NCBI GenBank assembly: GCA_017795085.1
Contig: CP051246.1
Span: 3,164,514-3,228,513 of the forward strand
DNA: 64,000 bases
Origin: Salegentibacter sp.
Lineage (GTDB): Bacteria > Bacteroidota > Bacteroidia > Flavobacteriales > Flavobacteriaceae
Reading direction: 5' to 3'
The notes below the pieces were generated by a model. That model did not search any database. It was not told the DNA's origin and saw only the letters and a program-made list of their open reading frames with translations. The position numbers were made by a program, and so were the translations under genes. Below are positions 49,545 to 58,708 of this stretch, piece by piece (the first letter of the stretch is position 1; every line of letters begins with the position of its first letter).

Positions 49545-51939
49545 GATTAACCTTTCTACCTACCAACCCCTTGCAGATATTCAGGGCAATATCTTATTTG
49601 CCAACAATGGTAATGTGGTTTTATGCTATAAAGGAAACCTACCTGAAATCTATTCATTGTCGGAAAAGGATTTTGAAGATATGCACGGTGCCTGGTTTCA
49701 AGCATTGAAATCGTTGCCCGTGGGAACAGTAGTTCACAAGCAGGATGTCTATCTTAAAAAGCGCTATACAGCTGAACAGCTTTCCAATAGAACATTTTTA
49801 GAAAAGGCCACAAGCGATCATTTTAAAGGCCGCAAGTATATTGACCACAAATGCTATCTCTTCTTCACTCTGACCAAAAATAAAGCGCTGAATAATTCTA
49901 AATATGTCAATCCTTTCCGCAAGGTTTCAAAGAGTATCATACAAGAATTGAATGATAATGTACAGCGTTTTATAAATGCCGTAAGTGATTCAGTTTCCTT
50001 TATCAATAATAGTAGGAAAATGAAATTTGTTCCACTTGACTCTAAAGAAATTCAAGCGATAACCAAAGAATACTTCAATGGCTTCAACGAAGGTTTTGAC
50101 ACCGATATCATACTGGACAAGAAAAACGTCAATATAGGCGAAAACTATTTTGATGCCCTTGCCATCAACAGCGAACTGTGCTTTGGCGAAAGTGTACAGA
50201 GTAGCAAAACCAATGATAAATTCACTTCTGACGATTTTGTATTTCATCAAGGGTTTATTGATGGCTTAGGGCTTACGCTAAACGAGAACCATATTGTTAA
50301 CCAAATCTTGTACCTGGATGACAAACACAAGTGGCGCAAGTTGCTTGATAAGAAAGTCGAGGAACTGAACAAGAGCTCAAATTTCGGTTCACAAAACAAA
50401 GTGGTTCTTGGAAAAATTCAGCACATCCTGGATCAGATCAATACCGATGACAACGCCCGGATTATACGCGGGCACTTAAACATCATTTTCTGGGATAAAA
50501 ACCCAGAAAATCTCAGCCGCATCAGCTCTAAAATCAAAACGGAGTTTAAAGAATTGGACATTATTCCTTATTACCCGAGGGGGGAAGAGCGGAAGAATTA
50601 TATTCTGAACAGCTACTGCTGTTTTTCTTCTAATTTTTCGAACAATGATTTATATGTAACCGATCTGAAACACGCACTTTGCCTGTTTATCAATAATAGT
50701 AATTACAAATCAGATTCCACCGGAATCATCTTTAATGACCGGGAATATAACATTCCTGTTCTTAAAGATGTTTGGGACGAGCAAAAAAAGCGCATCAAGG
50801 CAAGAAACTTTGCCATTTTCGCTCCGACTGGCGAAGGGAAATCCTTCTTGGCTAATAACATCCTGCGCCAATATTTTGAGAGTGGTGTGCGCTTGGTCAT
50901 TATAGATTTGGGAGGTTCGTATACCAAATTTGCCAAACTTTATCCTGAACAATACACCGTACTCCGCTACGAAAGTGGAAAAAACTTGGGCATCAATCCA
51001 TTTTACATCAGCGATACCAATGACCTGACACCAGAACGCCTTGAAGATTTGTCGGTATTTCTATTTGAACTGTTTGCTTCTGATTTAAAGGTAACCAAGG
51101 CACAATCGGTTTCCGTAAAAAAGATATTACGCCATTATTACAATAGTGTTTCTGAAAATCATTCGTTGGATGGTTTTTACAACTTTATTGAAAGCAATCA
51201 GAAAGACCTTCTTGACACCCTTAAAATCCATCCTGACTACTTCAATATTACCAGCTTCTTGCACGTAATGTCGGAGTATGTTGGCGATGGTCTATATAGT
51301 TTCCTTTTTGAAGTCAGCGAAGACCAGACCTATAAGATCGAGGATAAACGATTGATTGTATTTGAATTGGACGAAGTAAAGGACAATAAAGAAATTCTCT
51401 CGGTGATGCTCAAGCTGATTAAATCTGCCATTCAACGAACCATTTGGAAAAATCGAGCTGAAAAAGGAATCATCCTATTCGATGAATTTGCCAAGCAACT
51501 GAAGTTTGACAATGTACTCGAAAGTGTCGAGTTCTACTATCAAGCGATCCGGAAACAAAATGGTGCGATTGGCATCATCCTGCAATCCATCAATCAACTT
51601 CCCAACAATTCCACTTCCGCAAGTATTCTCGAAAACACACAGGTCATTTATAGCTTAAACAATGAAAAAGGCTACGACGAATTGGTCAAACGGCTCAACC
51701 TCTCTAGCCACGATTTAAACCAATTAAAGTCCATCAAGAATAATCTTTCTGGCCCAAGGAAGTATACCGAAATGTTTATCAAAATTGGAAAGGAAAGCAA
51801 CATTTTCCGGCTTGAAGTTCCGAAGGAAGTTTATGCCGCTTACTTGACCGATGGACAGGAAAATGAGGCCATAATGGACATTTATAAAAAGACCCAAGAT
51901 ATGGAAAAAGCCATCAAAGAATTCATCGCTAAAACATAA
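49537..51939 (+). CDS. traG: Conjugation ATPase TraG (VirB4 type)
   Basis: From ATG 49537 (MNKINLSTYQ) the protein has 800 residues; an in-frame TTG lies 6 bp earlier. The N-terminal third is the TraG/VirB4 non-motor domain and the C-terminal half is the motor, with Walker A PTGEGKS at 430-436 and Walker B IILFDEFAK, then the sensor-like IILQSINQLP. It powers assembly of the type IV secretion channel and substrate transfer. The name follows CTnDOT; it is not the coupling protein. Confidence 0.93.
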   Translation: MNKINLSTYQPLADIQGNILFANNGNVVLCYKGNLPEIYSLSEKDFEDMHGAWFQALKSLPVGTVVHKQDVYLKKRYTAEQLSNRTFLEKATSDHFKGRKYIDHKCYLFFTLTKNKALNNSKYVNPFRKVSKSIIQELNDNVQRFINAVSDSVSFINNSRKMKFVPLDSKEIQAITKEYFNGFNEGFDTDIILDKKNVNIGENYFDALAINSELCFGESVQSSKTNDKFTSDDFVFHQGFIDGLGLTLNENHIVNQILYLDDKHKWRKLLDKKVEELNKSSNFGSQNKVVLGKIQHILDQINTDDNARIIRGHLNIIFWDKNPENLSRISSKIKTEFKELDIIPYYPRGEERKNYILNSYCCFSSNFSNNDLYVTDLKHALCLFINNSNYKSDSTGIIFNDREYNIPVLKDVWDEQKKRIKARNFAIFAPTGEGKSFLANNILRQYFESGVRLVIIDLGGSYTKFAKLYPEQYTVLRYESGKNLGINPFYISDTNDLTPERLEDLSVFLFELFASDLKVTKAQSVSVKKILRHYYNSVSENHSLDGFYNFIESNQKDLLDTLKIHPDYFNITSFLHVMSEYVGDGLYSFLFEVSEDQTYKIEDKRLIVFELDEVKDNKEILSVMLKLIKSAIQRTIWKNRAEKGIILFDEFAKQLKFDNVLESVEFYYQAIRKQNGAIGIILQSINQLPNNSTSASILENTQVIYSLNNEKGYDELVKRLNLSSHDLNQLKSIKNNLSGPRKYTEMFIKIGKESNIFRLEVPKEVYAAYLTDGQENEAIMDIYKKTQDMEKAIKEFIAKT

Positions 51940-51943
51940 TATT

Positions 51944-52519
51944 ATGAAGACAAAAATCTTAATTATCGCAACGGCATTCCTTTTTTTATTGCCTACACGC
52001 GCTGCGTGTCAAGGGATGCCCGTTTATGACAACACCAACTTTGTAAGCTTGGTGAAATCACTTGTTGAGTCTGCAAAACAGACTTCAAATCTTGTAAAGA
52101 CCGTAAAATTTCTGAAAAACCAAAAGGAAAACCTTGAAAAGGTCAATAATGTCGTAAAGCAATTAAAAGCAGTGCAAGAAATAGGACAAAACAATCAGCG
52201 GCTCATCAATGTGATGCAAAATGACCTTCAGGATATTTTAAACTCTCCCTATATCAAACCCGATGAGATTAACCGGGTCACGGAATCCTTCAACAGCATC
52301 ATAGATAATTCTTTGGAAACAATGGATTTTATTGACCAGGTATTGTCCAGCGATTACCTAAAAATGAGTGACGCCGATCGCGCTGAAATCCTAAAGCAAA
52401 AAGAAATGGAATCGAAGGAAATGGTCTCCAACATAAGGGTGAAAACCAAACGTTACCGGGAGATTATTTCCTTTCGAAAAATGCAGGATAAAATCAATAA
52501 CAGGGAAACAGGATATTGA
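51944..52519 (+). CDS. traI: Conjugation protein TraI (DUF4141)
   Basis: A 191-residue exported protein with signal peptide (LFLLPTRAACQG) and long helices (SLVKSLVESAKQTSNLVKTV, LKAVQEIGQNNQRLINVMQN). The pattern is that of DUF4141/TraI proteins of Bacteroidota elements, which hold the VirB5-like position. It begins 4 bp after traG. A traH-like gene, placed between G and I in CTnDOT, is absent. Confidence 0.82.
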   Translation: MKTKILIIATAFLFLLPTRAACQGMPVYDNTNFVSLVKSLVESAKQTSNLVKTVKFLKNQKENLEKVNNVVKQLKAVQEIGQNNQRLINVMQNDLQDILNSPYIKPDEINRVTESFNSIIDNSLETMDFIDQVLSSDYLKMSDADRAEILKQKEMESKEMVSNIRVKTKRYREIISFRKMQDKINNRETGY

Positions 52520-53364
52520 TGATGAATGCGGTAATTATTTTAGGAATTGGTCTTGAATATGTGGACACCGTTTTTCAGACCATTCAAAACAGTGATTTTT
52601 CCCAATATACCATTGGCGGAATGAAAACCCTTGCGGTACTTTTCTTCCTGATTAATATTCTAAAAAAATATAATGAGGGCGTAGCTGATAAAGATGGATA
52701 TACTTGGGGATTGAGCCCGGCGGAACTCGCCAAGAATTTTGCGGTTGTCGTCTTAGTTATTTTTTCCACACAAGTATTGGGCTTTTTTGATAGTATTCTT
52801 GTTTCCATCGAAGGACAATATAGAGACACAGCTCCCGCTTTGCTCCCCTTGCAGATGCAAGATATTCCTATTGAAGAAGATGTAAGTCTAATAGATGCTG
52901 CTAAAAATGCAATGACATTGCTTTATGAAGCTCTAGTTACACCATTATATGGTTTCAAGTTAATCGCCTTTGTCGGAGGTGTTATTTTGTGGATTCTTGA
53001 TTTATTTATCTATCCATTATTCTTGGCTGAGCGCTTTTTCCTTCTCGGGATAATGCAGGCATTTTTCCCGTTGGTTATCAGCCTGGCCGTTTTTGAAAAA
53101 TTCCGCTCACTAGCGTATACATTTTTTAAGCTCTATGCTGCGGTCTATATGTTAGTTCCCGCCTTCTTTCTGGTCAATGTTTTTGTCAATGCGCTCTATA
53201 CCGAAATCAATACTAATTTTTGGACAAACCTATTTGGTTCAGATGTCAGCCAGGGAATTTTCGCCCCTGTAGTACAACTCGGGTCAATAGGGTTCATTGT
53301 TTTTCTGAAGTTCAAATTGTACCGCCGTGCGACTTCCTTTACCCTTAGATTATTTACCAATTAA
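52519..53364 (+). CDS. traJ: Conjugation protein TraJ (VirB6-like)
   Basis: About 281 residues with several membrane helices (MKTLAVLFFLINIL, FAVVVLVIFSTQVLGFF, LIAFVGGVILWILDLFIYPLF, LLGIMQAFFPLVISLAVF, LVPAFFLVNVFVNAL). This is the polytopic TraJ/VirB6-like component of the channel. ATG 52519 shares the last base of the traI stop; a TTG three bases earlier is possible. The motif QAFFPLVISLAVFEKFRSL is characteristic of the family. Confidence 0.85.
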   Translation: MMNAVIILGIGLEYVDTVFQTIQNSDFSQYTIGGMKTLAVLFFLINILKKYNEGVADKDGYTWGLSPAELAKNFAVVVLVIFSTQVLGFFDSILVSIEGQYRDTAPALLPLQMQDIPIEEDVSLIDAAKNAMTLLYEALVTPLYGFKLIAFVGGVILWILDLFIYPLFLAERFFLLGIMQAFFPLVISLAVFEKFRSLAYTFFKLYAAVYMLVPAFFLVNVFVNALYTEINTNFWTNLFGSDVSQGIFAPVVQLGSIGFIVFLKFKLYRRATSFTLRLFTN

Positions 53365-53374
53365 TTAATGCTCA

Positions 53375-53992
53375 ATGAAAACATATTATAAAAATATCTA
53401 TACTGTTTTAAAACTGAACCGATTCATCGTTTTAGCTTTGATCGTGTGCAGCTTGCTTTCCAATATTTTTGCTTTATGGATGGCATTCTCAACTCACAAA
53501 AAAGCCCTGAACAATGCTTTTGCCATCAACACCGATGGCAGTATCATCCCACTAAAGCTTGTTACCCAAAAAGAAAACTTTAAAGTAGAGGCTTTAGCAC
53601 ATTTAAAGCTCTTCCATAATTATTTCTACAATATCGACGCAAGCAATTATGAAAAGAATTTAGAAAAGGCGCTGTGGCTGGGCAATAGCACTGTGGATAA
53701 TTTATATCGTCAAAAAAAGGCAGATGGTGTTTACAATCGACTTTTGCAATATTCCCTAGTTCAAAAAGTACTGAGTATCGATTCGAAAATCGAAGAAAAA
53801 AACGGTGACTATATCTTCAGGACGGTTACTGTTTTTGAGATCAACCGGGGGTCGATAATCGACACCTATCAATTGGTTTCTACCGGAAACCTAATTACCG
53901 TAGACCGAAACTTCCCCAACAATCCACACGGATTACTCATCACCGATTACTTTGAAAAATCCCTTAAAAAACTAAACGATGAAAACCGATAA
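53375..53992 (+). CDS. traK: Conjugation protein TraK (VirB8-like)
   Basis: A 205-residue protein with one N-terminal membrane helix (FIVLALIVCSLLSNIFALWMAF) and a periplasmic NTF2-like domain (FKVEALAHLKLFHNYFYNID, LLQYSLVQKVLSIDS). This is TraK, the VirB8-like scaffold of the inner-membrane complex, in its usual place after traJ. A small traL gene, which follows traK in CTnDOT, is not seen: only 18 bp separate it from traM. Confidence 0.86.
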   Translation: MKTYYKNIYTVLKLNRFIVLALIVCSLLSNIFALWMAFSTHKKALNNAFAINTDGSIIPLKLVTQKENFKVEALAHLKLFHNYFYNIDASNYEKNLEKALWLGNSTVDNLYRQKKADGVYNRLLQYSLVQKVLSIDSKIEEKNGDYIFRTVTVFEINRGSIIDTYQLVSTGNLITVDRNFPNNPHGLLITDYFEKSLKKLNDENR

Positions 53993-54010
53993 TGGATATT
54001 TAAAAAACCA

Positions 54011-54946
54011 ATGATTATGAAGATAGACAAAAATAAAATAGTTTTTGCGGCAGTACTCGCCGTAGTAGTCATTTTCCTGATATCCTATTCTATTATGGTA
54101 ATGGGCGATGATAAAAGTGAAGATACAAACCTAAAAAAAACATCGGTTCCTGCACTGGAAGAAGACCAAAAGGAATATGATTCCAAACTGGATGCCATCA
54201 ACGACCTAAAAGAAGTACGTGAAACCAATGCCCCCAGCATCTATGACGAAAAACTGATTGATTCCCTTGGTTTTTACGATGAGGACTTCGCCGAAAATGA
54301 AAAAGAACGTATTGTGGATAGTATCTACTCCGCAGGGAAAATCAAGTATTCCAAACAAAATTATCAGCATATTGGTGATAGGAAAGCTTCTCCCAAGGTT
54401 GAAAAGGTTGTGGACTCTGCAGAAATAAAAGCGGAACAAAAAATTGCTGCTAAAAAAATGGGATTGGAACACCAGTTGTTCTTTGCCTCAGATCCAAAAG
54501 AAAGTGATATTTCAATTTCCGGTAGTACCGATGCATTGATTTACGCCGTTGTGGATGGTGACCAAGTCGTCAAAGCCAATTCCCGTTTACGGATGCGCCT
54601 GACCAAAGCCGCCACCATTAACAGCAAACAGATTCCAAAAAACACCCCTATCTACGGTTTTATTAGTTTTCAGCCCAACCGGGTTTTAATAGAAATCGAA
54701 AATGTCAAGAATCATCCAACCAAATTAAAAGCCTTCGATCTTCAAGACGGAAGCGAAGGGGTTTATGTAGAAAACAACTTTCGCGCCCAGGTTTCAACCG
54801 AGGTTATCGGTGATATGGTGGATGATATCAATATTGCCGGTGTGCCACAAGTAGGTGGTTTTAAAAAGATATTTCAACGTAATAACCGAAATATTAAGGT
54901 TACCGTGCTCAACAATTACAGGCTCATCCTGAAACCTAAGTTATAG
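54011..54946 (+). CDS. traM: Conjugation protein TraM (VirB10-like)
   Basis: A 311-residue protein with an N-terminal membrane helix (IVFAAVLAVVVIFLISYSI), a charged, proline-poor linker across the periplasm and a C-terminal VirB10-like domain (VVDGDQVVKANSRLRMRL, IPKNTPIYGFISFQPNRV, ending VTVLNNYRLILKPK). It links inner and outer membrane parts of the channel. A second ATG at 54,017 would shorten it by two residues. Confidence 0.87.
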   Translation: MIMKIDKNKIVFAAVLAVVVIFLISYSIMVMGDDKSEDTNLKKTSVPALEEDQKEYDSKLDAINDLKEVRETNAPSIYDEKLIDSLGFYDEDFAENEKERIVDSIYSAGKIKYSKQNYQHIGDRKASPKVEKVVDSAEIKAEQKIAAKKMGLEHQLFFASDPKESDISISGSTDALIYAVVDGDQVVKANSRLRMRLTKAATINSKQIPKNTPIYGFISFQPNRVLIEIENVKNHPTKLKAFDLQDGSEGVYVENNFRAQVSTEVIGDMVDDINIAGVPQVGGFKKIFQRNNRNIKVTVLNNYRLILKPKL

Positions 54947-54973
54947 ACTCAAAACAACATTAAACCTATTCTT

Positions 54974-55807
54974 ATGAAGAATTTTATTTTTATCTCAATA
55001 TTTCTGTTTGGTACAGTGCTCACTAAAGCACAAACATCTTTTTACCTTGATACCATTTATGCGAACGATCAAAAAAATGTAGCACTATTCTTCCCAGAAC
55101 CTATCCGTCAGGGAATAACAGGATCTGAAAATTTTGTCTTTACCTATAATCGTGAGAAAGGACAATATTTCGGATTGCTCCAGGCAAAGCCTGGAAAGGA
55201 AAGTAATCTTCTGGTAGTCAATAAAAATGGCGCTGTTTTTTCGTATATTGTAAAGTATAGGAAAAAACTAAATCGGCTGAATTATTTTATACCGACGTCT
55301 AAAAGCATCGGTAATGAAAAGCCTATTCTTGCTGATTCAACTATTTTTGTTAAACGTGAAGACACAATAGATAACAGAACCTATTATTATAATAAATTTT
55401 GTTCCTATCTAGTTGGTCGAAAACAACGAATTGGCAGAATAAAAAAACGGAACGAAGGCATCGTTTTGAGTGTTGAGAATATTGTTTTTGACAAAGAGGA
55501 ACTCTATTTCGTGATTCAGGTTGAAAACAAATCTTCATTGGATTATGACCTCAACTTTCTGAAATTATCAGTTGAGACAAGAAAAAAGGGCAAAAAGAAG
55601 TCTTTACAACGGCTTTATCAAGAACCGGGTTTTAAATATAATTTGCCGTCAAAAGTAAAAGAAAACGAAACAGCGAGATTGGTTTACGTATTGCCAAAGT
55701 TTTCGATAAGCAATGACCGAAGGGCGGTTTTAGAGCTTAACGAAAAGAACGGAGAAAGGAACTTACAATTAAAGATATCACATAGATTTATCAATAACCC
55801 AAATTAA
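54974..55807 (+). CDS. traN: Conjugation protein TraN (DUF4138, VirB9-like)
   Basis: A 277-residue exported protein (signal ending LTKAQT) with a beta-rich body: NVALFFPEPIRQGITGSENF, AKPGKESNLLVVN and LYFVIQVENKSSLDYDLNFL are hallmarks of DUF4138 TraN proteins. It forms the outer-membrane part of the channel with TraM. It follows traM by 27 bp. The operon lacks traO, traP and traQ directly downstream, where CTnDOT has them. Confidence 0.86.
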   Translation: MKNFIFISIFLFGTVLTKAQTSFYLDTIYANDQKNVALFFPEPIRQGITGSENFVFTYNREKGQYFGLLQAKPGKESNLLVVNKNGAVFSYIVKYRKKLNRLNYFIPTSKSIGNEKPILADSTIFVKREDTIDNRTYYYNKFCSYLVGRKQRIGRIKKRNEGIVLSVENIVFDKEELYFVIQVENKSSLDYDLNFLKLSVETRKKGKKKSLQRLYQEPGFKYNLPSKVKENETARLVYVLPKFSISNDRRAVLELNEKNGERNLQLKISHRFINNPN

Positions 55808-55814
55808 CATTGTT

Positions 55815-56180
55815 ATGAAAAAAATAGCCGTTTTTTCTTTAGTAGTATTATTTCTCTCTTGTGCCGGAAAACAAGATTTATCACCTTCAGAAACGGCCAA
55901 AATCGTAGCTGAAAGTTTTTATCACGGTGATAAGACAACTTTAAAGGAATATACTACAGAATCCGGGTATGCAAATCTTTCCAGTATACAAGAAATGTTT
56001 ACCGAGGATAAAAATTTTGAATCTAATTTTAAAGTCGTGGATGAACAAAAAGAAGGTGGAGTAACCTGGATTAAGTATTCAACATCCTACGACCCCAAAC
56101 CAGGTATCTTTAAACTGGTTGAGGAAAATAGCCAATGGAAGGTTACCCATAACGAGCCGAGGGATAGAGGGCCGTTTTAA
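55815..56180 (+). CDS. Small lipoprotein at the end of the tra operon
   Basis: A 121-residue lipoprotein (lipobox LFLSCAGK) with an NTF2/DUF4878-like body (SPSETAKIVAESFYHGD, VTWIKYSTSYDP, SQWKVTHNEPRDRG). It lies 7 bp after traN and ends the operon. Possible roles are a channel accessory or an exclusion or mating-pair factor; nothing in the sequence decides this. Confidence 0.68.
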   Translation: MKKIAVFSLVVLFLSCAGKQDLSPSETAKIVAESFYHGDKTTLKEYTTESGYANLSSIQEMFTEDKNFESNFKVVDEQKEGGVTWIKYSTSYDPKPGIFKLVEENSQWKVTHNEPRDRGPF

Positions 56181-56225
56181 TATTTTAACAAAAATTTTTA
56201 ATTATAGCCTGATTTTGAATATTTT

Positions 56226-56251
56226 AGTGGTTTTTAACTAGAAAAACCACT
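56226..56251. promoter_or_regulatory. Perfect dyad touching the NdpA-like start codon
   Basis: AGTGGTTTTT (56226-56235) pairs with AAAAACCACT (56242-56251) around a 6-nt centre, and the ATG follows two bases later. It could be an operator for an autoregulated gene, or an RNA hairpin that hides the start site. Confidence 0.55.
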
Positions 56252-56253
56252 AT

Positions 56254-57279
56254 ATGGAAATAAAAATTAGAGAAATAGCTATTCATTATTTGGAAAAGGA
56301 ACCAAAAAAAATGGAGGCTGAAATTGATTATTCTAAGGAACCTCTCGAAAAGAATGAATTTGCTTTAAATCTAACCGAACAAGTCCATAAAGCAATTAAT
56401 ACAAGTCCAAGCCTTAAAAACGCTTCTTTTAAAGAGGATGAAGAAAATAAATTTACCATTACGCTCCAAAAATATATTAGTGAACCCTCTGAAGAGAAAT
56501 TTACTAATTTCACGCATTCTTTGGACTTGCTAAAAGACAAAGTAAAAAAAGAGCCTTTTGCCAAAGGTGGGTACTATTTATTTTCGGACTACACTATCGA
56601 TAACCAAAGATATTTAGGTGTTATATTATTACGAAAAAAATCTGGAATTAATATTATTAAGAAGAATGGAACATATATTCTAGATAGTACTGAGAATATT
56701 AATATTGAAAAGATTGCTATGGGAGTTCGGCTTAATTTTACTATTTATAATTCGAATTCTGATGACAGAAATTATTTAGCTTTGATTACTACTCAACAAG
56801 ATGGGGAAGTTTCTGAATATTTTAAAGACTGGATCTTAGCAGCAGGTTTAATTAAAAATTCAGTCAACACTGAAAATATGATTAACATAATTAAAACCAT
56901 CCCATTACCATTAGATGAAAATGGGAAAGAATTATTTGGGCGAAGTGAATTCAATAAAGCTGTCTTTGAACACGTTAATAGTAGAAGAGATAAGCGTATA
57001 AATTTATTTGAATTGGGTTCTACTTTCTATGGAGAGGAAAACAAAAACTCATTCAGAGACTTTGCAGATTCCAATGGTATAACGATAGATTCGGAATTTA
57101 AAAGAGATGCACCTAAATGGAAAACACTTATCTCCATAAAAGCTTCTGTTCCTGGAATTAACATAAATGTAGATTATGATAAATTTGGCCAAGATGGAGT
57201 ACAAATAAAAAATGGTAAAGTGATAATAAATTCTAAAGATTTAGCTGAAGCTATGCAGAAACAATATGAACAATATTAA
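56254..57279 (+). CDS. NdpA/YejK-like nucleoid-associated protein
   Basis: A 341-residue protein of the 37-kDa nucleoid-associated (NdpA) family: IREIAIHYLEKEP at the start, FAKGGYYLFSDYTID, the family stretch LGVILLRKKSGINI and FKDWILAAGLI. Members bind DNA or the nucleoid; on mobile elements they are found in defence-like pairs. It overlaps the start of the following membrane-protein gene by 14 bp, so the two are translationally coupled. Role on the element is unknown. Confidence 0.72.
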   Translation: MEIKIREIAIHYLEKEPKKMEAEIDYSKEPLEKNEFALNLTEQVHKAINTSPSLKNASFKEDEENKFTITLQKYISEPSEEKFTNFTHSLDLLKDKVKKEPFAKGGYYLFSDYTIDNQRYLGVILLRKKSGINIIKKNGTYILDSTENINIEKIAMGVRLNFTIYNSNSDDRNYLALITTQQDGEVSEYFKDWILAAGLIKNSVNTENMINIIKTIPLPLDENGKELFGRSEFNKAVFEHVNSRRDKRINLFELGSTFYGEENKNSFRDFADSNGITIDSEFKRDAPKWKTLISIKASVPGININVDYDKFGQDGVQIKNGKVIINSKDLAEAMQKQYEQY

Positions 57280-58477
57280 TACTGGAAATAAGGATATTGA
57301 TAGATTTTTAGAGACTATAGCTCAACAACACTTGAAGGATAAAAAAGTTGAGTATAATGGTAGCAAACTTATATTAAAAACTGAGGTTGAATTTTCTCAA
57401 TTAAAAGAAGCAGCTGAAAAGATTTTTGATGATGTAAATACTCTTTTAAGTGATACTCTAGAAATTAGATTATCCTCTTGTAAGATAAACAAAATAAGTG
57501 TTTTTTATAAAGTAGAAGATTTCCTACAAAAATATGAAAAGGTGAAAGAAGACTTTGTTTTACAAACAATAGTCATAATTACTGCAGATGGGCGCTACTT
57601 AATTAAAAAACCTAACGCCACTTATAATCAGACCAATAAGGCAATATTTAATATTCACGAATACAAACAGATATTATTTTTTTTCTTAAATACTCCTGAG
57701 TTCACACCATACATTAGTGAAACTGACAATCAGTTTACGCTTATTAGTAAAATCCACGGCGTATTTAATATAGGTTATCAATTACCAAAGGTTAATTTTT
57801 TTCAAGAAGTTGACTTAAATAATTTGTTCAATCGTTTTCAAAAGGAGTTTAAAAAGAAGGAATTTATACAATTTTTTAAAGAGGTACTAATAACTGGAGT
57901 TCACAATACTGAAGAAGAAAATAGGTTTAATAAAATAATAAAAGAACACAATACACTTTTAAACCTAGCAAAAAGAGATTATGAAATCTATGTTTCAAAT
58001 TTTGCTTTTGATAAAGTGAAGTCTGAATTCAAAGAAGAGCGTGGAATGTATTTCGATTCAATCGACAAAAACATAGCTTCAATAGGAAAGCAAGTTATTT
58101 CATTCCCTTTAACCTTTGGTGCAACCATTTTTGCAAGCTATAAAGTGAAAGATCAACCTGCACTATTAATTTTAATTCTATCAGCTTATTTTCTCTATAC
58201 AATAATTGCTTTCCTTGTTCTTAATATGACTGCGTATAATATTAAGTGCTTAAGAAAAGACGTGAAACAAGAAGAAGAAATTATTCAAAAATCATATGGT
58301 GTAATTTATGACGATTTTAAAAATGATTTTAAAAAAATAACTCATAAGATAACTAATCTTCGTATAATAATAGGTTTTCTCTATTTTATTTTAATTTCTT
58401 TATTGAGTTTATTTATAATATTTACACTTCATCAAATTAATATTTTAGATTTATCTGATTTACTTTCTTCAAGTTGA
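57266..58477 (+). CDS. Membrane protein paired with NdpA-like protein
   Basis: A 403-residue protein I do not recognise. Residues about 1-270 are soluble with helices and strands; then come two membrane helices (VISFPLTFGATIFASYKV, LLILILSAYFLYTIIAFLVL), a charged cytoplasmic segment of about 60 residues (KQEEEIIQKSYGVIYDDF), and a third helix near the C-terminus (IIIGFLYFILISLLSLFIIF). A DNA-binding sensor coupled to a membrane protein is a layout seen in abortive-infection systems, so this pair is a defence candidate. That is inference from layout alone. Confidence 0.6.
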   Translation: MNNINTGNKDIDRFLETIAQQHLKDKKVEYNGSKLILKTEVEFSQLKEAAEKIFDDVNTLLSDTLEIRLSSCKINKISVFYKVEDFLQKYEKVKEDFVLQTIVIITADGRYLIKKPNATYNQTNKAIFNIHEYKQILFFFLNTPEFTPYISETDNQFTLISKIHGVFNIGYQLPKVNFFQEVDLNNLFNRFQKEFKKKEFIQFFKEVLITGVHNTEEENRFNKIIKEHNTLLNLAKRDYEIYVSNFAFDKVKSEFKEERGMYFDSIDKNIASIGKQVISFPLTFGATIFASYKVKDQPALLILILSAYFLYTIIAFLVLNMTAYNIKCLRKDVKQEEEIIQKSYGVIYDDFKNDFKKITHKITNLRIIIGFLYFILISLLSLFIIFTLHQINILDLSDLLSSS

Positions 58478-58631
58478 TATTATTAAATTCTATAGCGCTT
58501 CTTCTAATCTTAAAATTCGGTTACTTGTAAAGTAGCTTTAAGAAAAGGATCTCCATTATTTGAAGCTCGTTTAAAATTATCATTACTTCTTAATAAATCC
58601 CCTTACTTCATCATTTTTTTTAGGAATTAGC

Positions 58632-58698
58632 TTGCTCTTTTAAATACGTTCACTATATTTGACTGTTCATTGTCACTGAACAAAATTAAATAATGAAC
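58632..58698 (+). promoter_or_regulatory. Promoter and dyads of the AbiEi-NTase-hsdMS operon
   Basis: A clean Bacteroidota promoter: -33 TTG at 58632-58634 and -7 TATATTTG at 58654-58661, 19 bp apart. Immediately downstream, over the expected transcription start, lie overlapping dyads: TGTTCA (58664-58669) with TGAACA (58677-58682), and GTTCATT (58665-58671) with AATGAAC (58692-58698). AbiEi-type proteins repress their own promoters through inverted repeats, so this is the likely binding site. Confidence 0.7.
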
Positions 58699-58708
58699 AT
58701 AAAGAGCT

